Shown: piece by piece, positions 29,364 to 39,352 of the stretch | Numbering within the stretch: position 1 is the first letter of the stretch | Layout of the letters: each line of letters starts with the position of its first letter | Origin: Opitutaceae bacterium | GTDB taxonomy: Bacteria > Verrucomicrobiota > Verrucomicrobiia > Opitutales > Opitutaceae | Reading direction: 5' to 3' | Assembly (NCBI GenBank): GCA_019634615.1 | Contig: JAHCAZ010000007.1 | Location: 62,001-126,000, forward strand | DNA: 64,000 nucleotides | The notes under the pieces: generated by a model | Seen by the model: only the letters and a program-made list of their open reading frames with translations | Database searches by the model: none | Told to the model about the DNA's origin: nothing | Made by a program: the position numbers and the translations under genes

Positions 29364-29482
29364 GATGTAAAAAGGATCGTTGGGCTTGAAGGAATTGGTC
29401 ACGCTACGACGGGTCATCGCCCGGTCAACCCCGGATTCTGTGCGCTTGCACCCCGCTGGCGGGCGGCGTTTCGTGGGCGATC

Positions 29483-30112
29483 ATGCCCAGCCTCGCCGAA
29501 CTCCGCGAACGGCAAGCTCCTTTGCTGCTGCTGGATGCGGCGTCGGCGCACATCCAGGTCGGCTGGCTCGGCGCGACCGCTGCGGCTGATCGCTGGGCCG
29601 CCTCGGAGGCCGAGGCCGGCACGGGCCTCTTCGCCGCGCTGGCCACCCTCGGCATCGATCCCGGCGCCGCCGGGGCCTTCGTTTTTTGCGACGGACCCGG
29701 CTCGATCCTCGGCATCCGCACCGCCGCGATGGCCCTGCGCGCCTGGCACGTCCTGTCGCCCCGGCCGATGTATGGGTACTGCAGCCTGGCGCTCGTCGCC
29801 CACGCCCGCGGCGATGCGGAGGCGTCGATCATCGCCGACGCCCGCCGCGAGACCTGGCACCGGTACCGGCTGGGCGGACGCTTGGAACGGGTGCCGACAG
29901 CCGAGCTCACCGGTCGCCTCGTCACGCCGGATGCATTTCGGCATTGGTCGCAGCCGCCGGCCGGTGTCGCCACGACGCCGTACCGCCTGCCCGAGCTCCT
30001 GGCCGCGGCGGCGACGGCTGATCTCTTCCTGCCCACCGATTCGCCCGATGCTTTCCTGCACGAGGAGCCGGGTTACAAGACGTGGACGCCGCAGATTCAC
30101 CGCGCGCCATGA
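29483..30112 (+). CDS. tsaB: TsaB-like tRNA threonylcarbamoyladenosine biosynthesis protein
   Basis: 209 residues. LLLLDAASAHIQVGWLG is the N-terminal ASKHA strand of the TsaB/YeaZ family, and CDGPGSILGIRTAAMALRAW matches the conserved G-P-G-S-x-x-G-x-R segment. TsaB is the non-catalytic partner that holds TsaD and TsaE together for t6A37 modification of tRNA. The C-terminal half diverges from the E. coli protein, which is common outside Proteobacteria. Stop overlaps the alr start (ATGA), suggesting coupling. Confidence 0.82.
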   Translation: MPSLAELRERQAPLLLLDAASAHIQVGWLGATAAADRWAASEAEAGTGLFAALATLGIDPGAAGAFVFCDGPGSILGIRTAAMALRAWHVLSPRPMYGYCSLALVAHARGDAEASIIADARRETWHRYRLGGRLERVPTAELTGRLVTPDAFRHWSQPPAGVATTPYRLPELLAAAATADLFLPTDSPDAFLHEEPGYKTWTPQIHRAP

Positions 30113-31263
30113 GTGACACATTCAGCCCCATCCATCCGCACCGCTGCTGGGCGGAGATCGACCTGGCCGCCCTCGAGCGCAACCTGCGCCTCATCCGCGC
30201 CTCGCTCCCGGCCCACATCCGCTACGTCGCGGTCGTAAAGGCCGACGCCTACGGCCATGGCCTGCACCACGCCGCGGCGCGCCTGATGCACTCCGGGGCC
30301 GACCTCTTCGCCGTCGCCAACGTCACCGAGGCCGCCGCCCTGCGCGAGCTCGGCCCGGGTTGGCCGATCCTGATCCTCAGCCCGCTCCTGCCCGAGGAAG
30401 ACCGTCGGCTCGCCGATTACGACCTGGCCGCGACGGTCTCGAGCGCCGAGGAGGTCGCCCGCTTCGACGCCATCGGCCGCGCCAGCGGCCGGCCGGTCGC
30501 CGTCCACCTCAAGATCGACACCGGCATGGGCCGCCTCGGCGTGTGGCACGAGGACGCCCCGGCCCTCTGCGCGCGCATCCTCGCCGCGCCGCATCTCCGG
30601 CTCGCGGGCATCTTCACGCACTTTGCCAGCCCCGACGACGACGCGGCCTTCACCGCCGAGCAGCGCCGCCGCTTCCTGGCCGCCCTCGCCCGCTGTGCGA
30701 GCGTGCGACCGGCCGAGATCTTCATCCACGCCGACAACAGCTCGGGGCTTGAATCCATGCCGGGCGCCAGCCCGTTCAACGCGGTCCGCGTGGGCCTCCT
30801 GCAATTCGGCATCCTGCCCCACCCCAACTCGATGTTGGCCCAGGTGCACACAGAGCCGGTCTTCAGTTTCCACACGCGCGTCGGGCTCGTGAAGCGGCTG
30901 CCCCAGGGCACCACGATCAGCTATGGGCGCACGCACACCCTCGCCCGCGATTCCACCGTCGCGATCCTCTGCGCCGGCTACGGCGATGGCATCCCGCGGG
31001 CCGCCAGCAATCGCGCCCAGGTGCTCATCCGCGGGCGCCGCTGCCCGGTGCTTGGGCGGGTGACGATGGACCAGACCATCGTCGACGTCACCGACGTGCC
31101 GGGCGTGCAATGCGGCGACGCCGTCGTGCTGGTCGGCCGCCAGGGCGGCGAGGAGATCTCGATCAGCGAGTTCAGCCGCCACGCCGACACGATTCCGTGG
31201 GAAACCCTGTGCTCGGTGACCAAGCGCGTGCCGCGTTTGTACCGCACGGCCTTGGGCGTCTGA
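30109..31263 (+). CDS. alr: alanine racemase
   Basis: 384 residues. Lys44 in AVVKADAYGHG forms the PLP Schiff base and Tyr272 in ISYGRTHTL is the second catalytic base. The N-terminal TIM barrel (about 15-250) precedes a C-terminal beta domain ending in SVTKRVPRLYRTAL. It interconverts L- and D-alanine for peptidoglycan. The start at 30109 overlaps the tsaB stop; an upstream in-frame start would lie inside tsaB. A housekeeping enzyme; nothing unusual seen. Confidence 0.95.
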   Translation: MSDTFSPIHPHRCWAEIDLAALERNLRLIRASLPAHIRYVAVVKADAYGHGLHHAAARLMHSGADLFAVANVTEAAALRELGPGWPILILSPLLPEEDRRLADYDLAATVSSAEEVARFDAIGRASGRPVAVHLKIDTGMGRLGVWHEDAPALCARILAAPHLRLAGIFTHFASPDDDAAFTAEQRRRFLAALARCASVRPAEIFIHADNSSGLESMPGASPFNAVRVGLLQFGILPHPNSMLAQVHTEPVFSFHTRVGLVKRLPQGTTISYGRTHTLARDSTVAILCAGYGDGIPRAASNRAQVLIRGRRCPVLGRVTMDQTIVDVTDVPGVQCGDAVVLVGRQGGEEISISEFSRHADTIPWETLCSVTKRVPRLYRTALGV

Positions 31264-31375
31264 ACGCGCCGCCGCAGCCGCCGGCTTCGGCCGAGATATT
31301 GCCTTGGCCTCGCGCAGTGCGCACCCAAGGATGGCCGGTGCATCGACCATGCCGTTGCTTACCCCTCCGCCCCCG

Positions 31376-32440
31376 ATGGTTGCCAGGCACCTGCCCACGC
31401 GCCGCGACTTCGTGCTCTGGTCAGGCAAGGCCCTCGGCCTTTTGGCGTTGAGTCGGGTGGCCGGCTTGCCCCTCGCCGGGATGGGATTGGGGTCGGGCGC
31501 GTCGCCGGACCAGCGCGTGCTCGTCGTCGTGCAACTGGTCGGGGGCAACGATGGCCTCAACACGGTGATCCCGCTGGCCGACGAGGCCTACCGCCTCCTC
31601 CGTCCGACCCTCGCCGTGCCCGAGAAACGCATCCTGCCGCTCGACGAGACCTGCGGCCTGCACCCGGCCTGCCGGGGCCTCCACGCGTTGGCGACCAGTG
31701 GGAGGCTCACGGTGGTCCACAATGTCGGTTATCCCCTGCCCAACCGCAGCCACTTCCGCTCGGCCGAAATCTGGGCGACGGGTGGACGCACCCGCACGAC
31801 GGGCTGGCTCGGTCGTTACCTTGACCTGACCGCGCCGGACGACCGCGAGCGGCGCCCGGGGCTCGGCGCCTACCTGACGCCCGAAGTGCCGGCCTGCCTG
31901 CAGAACGGCTCGGCGGCCAACCGCAGCCTCTCGCTCGCCGCGGGCGGCGAGGGTTTCGGCACCGGCCTGCAGCGCATCGCGGCCCACCTCGCGACCCCCG
32001 AGGCGGCGCAGGTGTATGTGATCTCGCTCGGCGGATTCGACACGCACAGCCACCAGGCCGGGCCGCATGCCCACCTGCTGGCGACGCTGTCGTCCGGCCT
32101 GCTGGCCTTCCAGGAGACCCTGGCCAAACGCAACCTCGACCGGCGCGTGCTGACGATGACCGTCTCGGAGTTCGGCCGCCGCCCCGCGGAGAACGCCGCG
32201 CATGGCACCGACCACGGCACCGCCGCCCCGCTTTTCCTCATCGGCGCCGATCTGCCCCGCCGCACGTACGGTCAGGTGCCTGAGTTGCCGACCACGGCCG
32301 ACGCCGACCTCGTCCACGCGACCGATTTCCGCGCGATCTATGCGGCGATCCTCGAGGACTGGCTCGGCGTCGACGCCGGCACCGTGCTGGATACCGGGGT
32401 CGAGAAGGCGCCGGTGCTGACGATCCCGACGACCGCCTGA
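31376..32440 (+). CDS. DUF1501 domain protein with twin-arginine signal
   Basis: 354 residues from ATG 31376. R9-R10 in LPTRRDFVLWSG plus the hydrophobic stretch GKALGLLALSRVAGLPLAG form a Tat signal. The mature part starts QRVLVVVQLVGGNDGLNTVIP, the G-G-N-D-x-x-N hallmark of DUF1501, an alkaline-phosphatase-like sulfatase-related family of unknown substrate. NRSHFRSAEIW and SLGGFDTHSHQ are further family landmarks. Upstream in-frame starts exist at 31304 (TTG), 31331 and 31349 (ATG), but they place the twin arginines too far from the N-terminus. DUF1501 genes are often paired with a DUF1800 gene, which is absent here. Its 3' end faces ugd with 3 bp between the stops. Confidence 0.85.
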   Translation: MVARHLPTRRDFVLWSGKALGLLALSRVAGLPLAGMGLGSGASPDQRVLVVVQLVGGNDGLNTVIPLADEAYRLLRPTLAVPEKRILPLDETCGLHPACRGLHALATSGRLTVVHNVGYPLPNRSHFRSAEIWATGGRTRTTGWLGRYLDLTAPDDRERRPGLGAYLTPEVPACLQNGSAANRSLSLAAGGEGFGTGLQRIAAHLATPEAAQVYVISLGGFDTHSHQAGPHAHLLATLSSGLLAFQETLAKRNLDRRVLTMTVSEFGRRPAENAAHGTDHGTAAPLFLIGADLPRRTYGQVPELPTTADADLVHATDFRAIYAAILEDWLGVDAGTVLDTGVEKAPVLTIPTTA

Positions 32441-32443
32441 GCC

Positions 32444-33802
32444 TTACTTGCCGATGCCGAAGGCCTTGAAGCCGAGCTTACGCAGCGCGGCCAGGTCGAC
32501 GATGTTGCGGCCGTCGAACAGGCACGCGGGCTTCGGCATGCCCGCGAAGATCCGGGCGTAATCGAGCGTCTTGAATTCGTCCCACTCGGTGACAATCGCG
32601 ACGGCGTGCGCGCCGGCGCAGGCCGCGTAGGCATCCTTGGCGACGGTCAGGCGGGAGTTGGCCTGACCCTTCCCGAGCACGTCCGCCATGATCTCGTCCG
32701 CCGGCACCTTCGGGTCGTAGACGGCGACGTTGGCGTGCTCCGCAAGCAGGTCGCGGCACACGTTGATCGCCGCGGACTCGCGCGTGTCGTTCGTGTCCTT
32801 TTTGAACGCGAAGCCCAGCACGGCGACTTTCTTGTCGGCCACGGTGTTGAACAACTCGCGCACGATGCGCGCGGCGAACCGGTGCTTCTGCCAGTCGTTC
32901 ATGCCGACCACGCCCTGCCAGTACGCCGCGACCTCGGGCAGGCCGAACGACTCGCACAGGTAGGTCAGGTTGAGGATGTCCTTCTGGAAACAGGAGCCGC
33001 CGAAGCCCACGGAGGCCTTGAGGAATTTCGGCCCGATGCGACTGTCCTTGCCGATCGCGTTGGCCACCTCGTCGACGTCCGCCCCGGTCGCCTCGCAGAG
33101 GGCCGAGATCGAGTTGATCGAGGAGATGCGCTGCGCGAGGAAGGCGTTGGCCACCAGCTTCGAGAGCTCCGACGACCACAGGTTCGTGGTGATGATCCGC
33201 TCCCGCGGCACCCACCGCCCGTAAATCCCGGCCAGCGCCGCGATCGCCTTTTCGCCCTCGGGCGTGCGCTCGCCGCCGATCAGCACGCGGTCGGGATTCT
33301 CAAGGTCCTTGACCGCGGTGCCCTCGGCGAGGAACTCGGGGTTCGAGAGCACCTGGAACTTCACGCCGTTGCCGTTGGCGCTGACGATGGTCTTGATCGA
33401 CTCGGCGGTGCGGACCGGGATGGTGGATTTCTCGACGATGATCTTGTCGCTCGTCGCATGCTCGGCGATGGTCCGCGCCACGGACTCGACATACCGCAGG
33501 TCGGCCGCGCGGCCCGCGCCGACGCCGTAGGTCTTGGTCGGGGTGTTGACCGCGACGAAAATGATGTCGGCGGCCTTGATGTTGCCCGCGATGTCCGTGG
33601 AAAAGAACAGGTTGCGTCCCCGCGCCTGCCTCACGACCTCGTCGAGGCCCGGCTCATAGATGGGCAGGTTGCCTTGGTTCCACGCCGCGATGCGCGCGGC
33701 ATTCATGTCGACGACCGTCACCCGGATGTCGGGCGCTTTCAGCGCGATCATCGCCATGGTGGGCCCGCCGACATAGCCGGCGCCGATGCAACAGATGTTC
33801 AT
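32444..33802 (-). CDS. ugd: UDP-glucose 6-dehydrogenase
   Basis: 452 residues. NAD-binding [13 protein letters not shown] at the N-terminus, catalytic Cys271 in [11 protein letters not shown] and a central helical dimer region are all present. A C-terminal UDP-binding Rossmann domain follows ([19 protein letters not shown]). It oxidises UDP-glucose to UDP-glucuronate, a precursor for acidic polysaccharides. This is the only nucleotide-sugar enzyme in view and may supply the polysaccharide locus. ATG at 33802 is chosen; another ATG at 33811 would add three residues. The extra residues relative to short bacterial Ugd proteins resemble the animal-type length class. Confidence 0.92.
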   Translation of the reverse strand: MNICCIGAGYVGGPTMAMIALKAPDIRVTVVDMNAARIAAWNQGNLPIYEPGLDEVVRQARGRNLFFSTDIAGNIKAADIIFVAVNTPTKTYGVGAGRAADLRYVESVARTIAEHATSDKIIVEKSTIPVRTAESIKTIVSANGNGVKFQVLSNPEFLAEGTAVKDLENPDRVLIGGERTPEGEKAIAALAGIYGRWVPRERIITTNLWSSELSKLVANAFLAQRISSINSISALCEATGADVDEVANAIGKDSRIGPKFLKASVGFGGSCFQKDILNLTYLCESFGLPEVAAYWQGVVGMNDWQKHRFAARIVRELFNTVADKKVAVLGFAFKKDTNDTRESAAINVCRDLLAEHANVAVYDPKVPADEIMADVLGKGQANSRLTVAKDAYAACAGAHAVAIVTEWDEFKTLDYARIFAGMPKPACLFDGRNIVDLAALRKLGFKAFGIGK

Positions 33803-33867
33803 GCGCCGCATCCCAATGGCGCGGAACCTAGCTGCCAATCACGAAAATGATCGCGCGCGCCGGGATC

Positions 33868-35889
33868 TCAGGCCGGCGACGGGGCCGGGGCGCCGTCGGA
33901 GTGAGCCTGCTCGCTGGCGACCGTGCCATCGGCGGGCTTCTTGCCCTGCGGCTTGTCGTCCTTCAGTGGCGGCGGCTGCACGACGATGGGCGTGCGGATC
34001 TCGCCGTGCTCGAGGATCTCGTAGACGTGCTTGCCGTCGATCGTCTCGAACTCGAGCAGCGCCTCGGCGATCTTGTCGAGGGTGGCGCGCTTCCCGATGA
34101 GGATGTCCTTCGCGCGCCTATACTGCTCATCGATGATGGCGTGGATCTCCTGGTCGATCTTGCGCGCGGTCTCCTCGGAGACGTTCTCGTTGCGCGTGAT
34201 CTCGCGGCCGAGGAACACCGTGTCCTGGTTGTCGCCGAACGCGATCGGACCGAGCGGGCTCATGCCCCAGTCGCACACCATGTGGCGGGCGATCTTGGTG
34301 ATCTGCTTGATGTCGCCGGCGGCGCCGCTGGAGATCTCGCCCAGCACGACCTCCTCGGCGATGCGGCCACCGAGGCCCATGGCGATCTGGTTGAGCATGC
34401 GCTTCTTGGCGTGCGTGAGGATGTCCCGCTTCGGGATGAACATCGTGCTGCCGAGGCTGCGGCCGCGGGGGATGATCGTCACCTTGTGGACCGGCATGTG
34501 GCCGTCGTCGAGGACGGCCTGCACGAGGGCGTGACCGGCCTCATGGTAGGCGGTGAGCTTCTTTTCCTCGTCGTCCATCAGGCGGCGCCTTTCGCGGCCG
34601 AACTGCACCTTCTCGCGGGCGTCGTCCACGTCGATCATCTCGACCTTCTTCTTGTTGCGGCGGCTGGCGAGCAGCGCGGCCTCATTCAGGAGGTTGGCCA
34701 GCTCGGCGCCGGAAAGACCGGGCGTGCCGCGGGCGATGACGGTGAGGTCGACGTTGTCCGCCAGGCTGATCTTGCGGGCGTGCACGCGGAGGATCTGCTC
34801 GCGGCCGTTGAGGTCGGGCAGGTCGACGTAGATCTGGCGGTCGAAGCGACCCGGGCGCAGGAGCGCGCTGTCGAGCACGTCGGGGCGGTTGGTGGCGGCG
34901 ATGATGATGACACCCTCGTTGGCATCGAAGCCGTCCATCTCGACCAGCAGCGAGTTCAGCGTCTGCTCGCGCTCGTCGTTGCCGCCGCCGAGGCCGGCGC
35001 CGCGCTGGCGGCCCACGGCGTCGATTTCATCGATGAAGATCAGGCACGGCGCGTTCTTGCGGCCCTGCTCGAACATGTCGCGGACGCGGCTGGCGCCGAC
35101 GCCGACGAACATCTCGACGAAATCGGAACCTGAAATTGAAAAGAACGGCACGTCGGCCTCACCGGCCACGGCCTTGGCGAGGAGCGTCTTGCCGGTACCC
35201 GGAGGGCCGACCATGAGGATGCCCTTCGGGATGCGGCCGCCCATGCGGGTGAATTTCTTCGGGTCCTTGAGGAACTCGACGACCTCGCTGACCTCCTCCT
35301 TGGCCTCGTCGCAGCCGGCGACATCGGCGAAGGTGACCTTGTCGCGGTCGCGCGTGAGCAGCTTGGCGCGGCTCTTGCCGAAGCTCATCGCGCCGCGGCC
35401 CGCCTGGCGCAGCTGGCGCACGAAGAGGAAATAGAGCAGGCCGATGATCAGCAGGAACGGGATGACCTGGGCCGCGATCTGCGTCCACATGGTCGTGGCC
35501 GGCTGCTCCGCGAACACCTGGGCCTTCTGCAGGCGCTCCATGTTGGCGTCGGTCAGGCGCCCGGCGGCGCGGAACTTGAAGGTCTTCTCGGGGTTATCCG
35601 GCCCGACCGGCACCGCTTCCTTCAACTCGCCGGTGACGACGGCCCAGTCGCGGCCGCCGCTGGCATCCGGGCGGATCACGCCCTCACGAATCTTGCCCTG
35701 CTCCGCCAGTTCGACGACTTGCTGAACCTTCAGGTTGGCCGGCGTACCCATCCGGCTGGGGGTCCAGTAGAGCAGCGTGAAGGCCGCGATGGCGATCGCG
35801 ACCCAGATCAAAAGGACCTTCGGCTGGAAACGGTCGGGGGGCAGGTTCTTGAGCGGGCTGCGCTTCTTCTTGTTTTCGGGTTCGGACAT
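33868..35889 (-). CDS. ftsH: ATP-dependent zinc metalloprotease FtsH
   Basis: 673 residues. A first transmembrane helix at about 23-41 and a second at about 140-157 enclose a periplasmic domain. The AAA+ module has Walker A GPPGTGKT at 228-235 and Walker B IFIDE at 284-288. The zinc site HEAGH is at 449-453. The tail is a Pro- and Ala-rich extension after residue 640. FtsH degrades membrane and regulatory proteins and in Gram-negatives can control LPS synthesis. Start MSEPENKKK is preferred; an ATG at 35943 would add 18 residues. It follows tilS closely, as in many bacteria. Confidence 0.96.
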   Translation of the reverse strand: MSEPENKKKRSPLKNLPPDRFQPKVLLIWVAIAIAAFTLLYWTPSRMGTPANLKVQQVVELAEQGKIREGVIRPDASGGRDWAVVTGELKEAVPVGPDNPEKTFKFRAAGRLTDANMERLQKAQVFAEQPATTMWTQIAAQVIPFLLIIGLLYFLFVRQLRQAGRGAMSFGKSRAKLLTRDRDKVTFADVAGCDEAKEEVSEVVEFLKDPKKFTRMGGRIPKGILMVGPPGTGKTLLAKAVAGEADVPFFSISGSDFVEMFVGVGASRVRDMFEQGRKNAPCLIFIDEIDAVGRQRGAGLGGGNDEREQTLNSLLVEMDGFDANEGVIIIAATNRPDVLDSALLRPGRFDRQIYVDLPDLNGREQILRVHARKISLADNVDLTVIARGTPGLSGAELANLLNEAALLASRRNKKKVEMIDVDDAREKVQFGRERRRLMDDEEKKLTAYHEAGHALVQAVLDDGHMPVHKVTIIPRGRSLGSTMFIPKRDILTHAKKRMLNQIAMGLGGRIAEEVVLGEISSGAAGDIKQITKIARHMVCDWGMSPLGPIAFGDNQDTVFLGREITRNENVSEETARKIDQEIHAIIDEQYRRAKDILIGKRATLDKIAEALLEFETIDGKHVYEILEHGEIRTPIVVQPPPLKDDKPQGKKPADGTVASEQAHSDGAPAPSPA

Positions 35890-35961
35890 TTCGGGTGTGA
35901 TGGACTTTCCCTCGTACGTTGAGGTTCCCGAATCATAAGTCAATTGGCCCGCACCATAATC

Positions 35962-36996
35962 TTACGCGATTTTCCGTCGTCGCGTGCGCGGGCGTTGAAC
36001 GTGCAGCACGCCACCCTTGATGACCGCAAAACCGGCGGCCCCGAGGCTCTGGCGCGTGGCGCGGCCGGCATGGACGGCGGCGAGCAATGCGGCCACGGCC
36101 TGCCGCGAAAGATCGGGCCGGCCCGGCAACCTCAACAGCCAACGCTGCACCACCCGTCGCACCACGGCCAACGGAAGCCCCTGCAATCGCGCCAGTTCGA
36201 GCCGGCGGGGAGGGACTCGTCCGGCCGCGGAGTCGGCCCACGACTCAAGCGCCGCGTCGTCCTCGGCCAGGAGTTCCCGGCTGCGGGCCGCGCCGGCGAG
36301 GACGTCGCGGTCCGCCGCCTGCGCCCAGGCCGGGATCACCTCGCGCCGGAGGCGGTTGCGGAAATGATCGCCCGTCGCGTTCGTCGCATCCTCCCGCCAT
36401 GAAATCCGGGCGGCCCGCAGCCAGGCCTCGAGCCCGGCGTGGGGCAGGTCGAGCAGCGGGCGCAGGTGCACGCGGCCCCCGCGCATGGGCTGCACCGGCC
36501 GCGGCGCGGCGAGGCCGCCGGTCCCGCTGCCGCGGGCGAGGCGCAGCAACAGGCTCTCCGCCACGTCGTTCTGCTGGTGCCCCAGCCAGAGCGCCTTCGC
36601 CCCGAGGCGGGCCAGCACGCGGTCGAAATATGCAAACCGGGCCTCGCGGGCCGCGGTCTCGCTGCGCAGCACCTGGGTCTGCCGCCGGCGCCCGACGTGC
36701 AAACGCACCCCGAGCGCCGCGCCCACGCGCCGGCAGAAGGCCTCGTCGCGGTCGGCCGCCGCGCCGCGCAGGCGGTGGTTGAAATGCACGGCGTGCAGCC
36801 GCGGTCGCGCCTCGGGAAAATGGGCCCAGACAAGCAGCAGCAGCGCGAGCGAATCGGCCCCGCCCGAGAACGCCACCACCCAGGGCCCCCGCAGCCGCGC
36901 CGCCGCCGACCGCACTGCGGGATGCAGGCGATCCAAGGGACAGGCGCCCGCCAGCCGCGCGGCCCGGCGCTGCCAAACCGAACCGGCCGCATTCAT
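35962..36996 (-). CDS. tilS: tRNA(Ile)-lysidine synthase
   Basis: 344 residues. The PP-loop SGGADS at 44-49 is the N-type ATP pyrophosphatase motif; HFNHRLRG and LGHQQNDVAES are the next two TilS signatures. It attaches lysine to C34 of the tRNA that reads AUA. Compared with E. coli TilS (about 430 residues), the C-terminal domains are reduced, a length found in many other bacteria. The gene lies 21 bp after serS and just upstream of ftsH on the same strand. Confidence 0.92.
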   Translation of the reverse strand: MNAAGSVWQRRAARLAGACPLDRLHPAVRSAAARLRGPWVVAFSGGADSLALLLLVWAHFPEARPRLHAVHFNHRLRGAAADRDEAFCRRVGAALGVRLHVGRRRQTQVLRSETAAREARFAYFDRVLARLGAKALWLGHQQNDVAESLLLRLARGSGTGGLAAPRPVQPMRGGRVHLRPLLDLPHAGLEAWLRAARISWREDATNATGDHFRNRLRREVIPAWAQAADRDVLAGAARSRELLAEDDAALESWADSAAGRVPPRRLELARLQGLPLAVVRRVVQRWLLRLPGRPDLSRQAVAALLAAVHAGRATRQSLGAAGFAVIKGGVLHVQRPRTRRRKIA

Positions 36997-37017
36997 GGTG
37001 AGGCGACCCGGCCGCGG

Positions 37018-38283
37018 CTAGAAGCTGAGGTGCTCCTTGCCGAAGTAAGGCTGCAGGGCGGCCGGGATCCGCACGCGCCCGTCGGGTTGCAGGTTGTTCT
37101 CGAGCAGCGCCGCCAGTACGCGGGGCACGGCGAGGCCGGAACCGTTGAGCGTGTGCACGAGCTCCGGCTTGCCCGATTCCTTCGCGCGGAAACGGATCTG
37201 CGCGCGCCGGGCCTGGAAGGCCTCGAAGTTGCTGCAGCTCGAGACCTCGAGCCACCGCTTCTGGCCGGCGGCCCAGACCTCGAGGTCATACTTCTTCGAC
37301 TGGGCGAAACCGAGGTCGCCGCCGCACATGAGCAGCACGCGGTACGGCAGCTCCAGCTTCTGCAGGAGGCGCTCGGCGTCGGTCCGGAGCGACTCGAGCT
37401 CGTCGTGGCTCTGCGAGGGGTGCACCCACTTGAGCAGCTCGACCTTGTCGAACTGGTGCACGCGGTTGAGCCCGCGCACGTCCTTGCCGTAGCTGCCGGC
37501 CTCGCGGCGGAAGCACGGCGTGTAGGCGCAGCGGCGGATCGGCAGGGTCTCCTCGTCGACGATCTCGTCGCGGAAGAAATTCGTCAGCGGCACCTCGGCC
37601 GTGGGCACGGCGTAGAGCTTGTCGATCGTCTCGTACATCTGCCCTTCCTTGTCGGGCAGCTGGCCGGTCGCGGTGGCGCTGGCGGCGTTGACGAAGATGG
37701 GCGGGCTCACCTCGGTGTAGCCGGCCTTGGTGTCCTCATCCAAAAAGAACTGCAGGAGCGCGCGGGAGAGGCGCGCGCCGTCGCCGACGAGGAACGGGAA
37801 GCCGGCCCCGGTGACCTTGGCGCCGCGGGCGAAATCGAAAAGACGATCGAAGCCGGGAATCTCCCAGTGCGGCTTGGCGTGCGCGCCGACGGCCTGCGGG
37901 TCGCCGTGGGTGGCGTGGACGACGTTCTCCTCGGGGGTGCGGCCCGCGGGGACGGTGGCGTGCGGGAGATTCGGCAGGCTGAGCATGGCCTGCTTCCATT
38001 TCTCCTCGGTCTCCTTGAGCTGCGTCTCCTTCTCCTTCACGGCGGCCGACACGGCCTTCATCTCCTGCACCTTGGCGACGAACTCCGGCGAGCCCTTGGG
38101 CAGCGCCGCCATGGCGGTGTTGGCCGCCTTCTGCCGGGAACGGAGCTGCTCCACTTCGCCGATCTGGGCGCGCCAGGCGGAATCGAGGGCCAGGACGGCA
38201 TCGAGGTCGACCTCGAGATGCTTCTTGGCGATGGCCGCGCGCACGAGCTGCGGCGATTCACGGAGGAGTTTGGGATCGAGCAT
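37018..38283 (-). CDS. serS: seryl-tRNA synthetase
   Basis: 421 residues. An N-terminal coiled-coil arm (about 30-100) is followed by a class II catalytic core: motif 2 is FRREAGSYGKDVRGLNRVHQ, and motif 3 near the C-terminus reads [18 protein letters not shown]. It charges tRNA(Ser). Full length, with no missing motif. It is followed on the same strand by tilS and ftsH and is preceded by a GT9 gene 10 bp upstream, which may share its transcript. Confidence 0.97.
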   Translation of the reverse strand: MLDPKLLRESPQLVRAAIAKKHLEVDLDAVLALDSAWRAQIGEVEQLRSRQKAANTAMAALPKGSPEFVAKVQEMKAVSAAVKEKETQLKETEEKWKQAMLSLPNLPHATVPAGRTPEENVVHATHGDPQAVGAHAKPHWEIPGFDRLFDFARGAKVTGAGFPFLVGDGARLSRALLQFFLDEDTKAGYTEVSPPIFVNAASATATGQLPDKEGQMYETIDKLYAVPTAEVPLTNFFRDEIVDEETLPIRRCAYTPCFRREAGSYGKDVRGLNRVHQFDKVELLKWVHPSQSHDELESLRTDAERLLQKLELPYRVLLMCGGDLGFAQSKKYDLEVWAAGQKRWLEVSSCSNFEAFQARRAQIRFRAKESGKPELVHTLNGSGLAVPRVLAALLENNLQPDGRVRIPAALQPYFGKEHLSF

Positions 38284-38293
38284 GGGAAAGGGC

Positions 38294-39259
38294 TCAGCGC
38301 CGGCGGGCGAGACGTTGCTCCGCCTTGATGAAACGCGTGTAGACTTCCTTCGCCGGCAGGAGCTTGAGCTCGCCCGCCGGGGCCTGCACCACGAGGTTGG
38401 TCGGCGAGTTGAGCGGATAGGGACCGAACAGGCGAGGATCCGTCGGCCCGAACACCGCCAGCGTCGGCACGCCCAGCGCCGCCGCGAGGTGCATCGGGCC
38501 GCTGTCGTTGGAGAAGACCCAGTCGCAGCGCTGGATCAGCGCCGGCAACGATACGAGGCTGGTGTTGCCGGTGAGGTTGAGGAAGCGGTCCGCCGGCAGC
38601 GTGCCCTTGTCCGGCTGGTAGTTGCTGCCCGCCCAGATGACGCGCCGGTTCGAGTTGGAGCGCAGCAGCATCTCCGTGAGCTGCTTGAACCCGCTCCACG
38701 ATTTCTCCGCCCGGCGGCTGTCGGGGAACATCAGGATCGGCTTCGTGCCGCCGCGCGCGGCGGCGAAGCTCAGTGTGAGCTTGTCGACCTCGCGGAACCT
38801 GACCCGCCCGCGCAGCTCGGGCTTGGCCCCGAGCACGGGGCAGAACTGGAGCAGGATCTCGAGCGCGTGGCTGCGGCGCCCGTCGGGCGGGAGCGGAACC
38901 TTCTGGTCGTAGAAAAGGCCCGACCACTCCCGCGCGTCCGTGCGGCCGACCTTGTGCTTGGCCAGCGCGCGCGAGGTCATCAGGCCGGTGCGCAGCAGGC
39001 CCTGCAGGTCGAAGACGTAGTCGAAACGGACCTTCCGCACCTCGCGCATCAGGCGCATGAAACCCTTGGTGCCGGCATTGCGCTCGAACACATACACGTG
39101 GTCGACCGCCTCGCAGGCCCGCACGATCGGCGCGAAGATGTCGCGCACGATCCAGGAAATGCGCAGCCCCTCGCACTGGGCCTTGAGCGAGGTCGCCACC
39201 TGCAGGCCGTGCACGATGTCCCCGAGGGACGAGGGTTTGATGATGAGCAGCTCCGTCAT
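38294..39259 (-). CDS. family 9 glycosyltransferase (heptosyltransferase-like)
   Basis: 321 residues. LLIIKPSSLGDIVHGLQVA at the N-terminus is the WaaC/WaaF-type glycine-rich loop. FSNDSGPMHLAAALGVPTLA and FGPTDPRLFGP give the C-terminal donor-binding signature, matching the D-T/S-G-x-x-H pattern. GT9 enzymes transfer heptoses to LPS inner core. No heptose-synthesis gene is present in the window, so the sugar is not certain. It is divergent from the LpxL-GT9 fusion, with 93 bp between the starts. Confidence 0.9.
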   Translation of the reverse strand: MTELLIIKPSSLGDIVHGLQVATSLKAQCEGLRISWIVRDIFAPIVRACEAVDHVYVFERNAGTKGFMRLMREVRKVRFDYVFDLQGLLRTGLMTSRALAKHKVGRTDAREWSGLFYDQKVPLPPDGRRSHALEILLQFCPVLGAKPELRGRVRFREVDKLTLSFAAARGGTKPILMFPDSRRAEKSWSGFKQLTEMLLRSNSNRRVIWAGSNYQPDKGTLPADRFLNLTGNTSLVSLPALIQRCDWVFSNDSGPMHLAAALGVPTLAVFGPTDPRLFGPYPLNSPTNLVVQAPAGELKLLPAKEVYTRFIKAEQRLARRR

Positions 39260-39352
39260 TGAGGTTGGACGCGCAAAATCTCCTTTTGACCGCGCGAGCC
39301 TTACGTTTCATGGCTTTTCCGCGTTGAAATCAAACGCTAATCCGCCTCCCGC

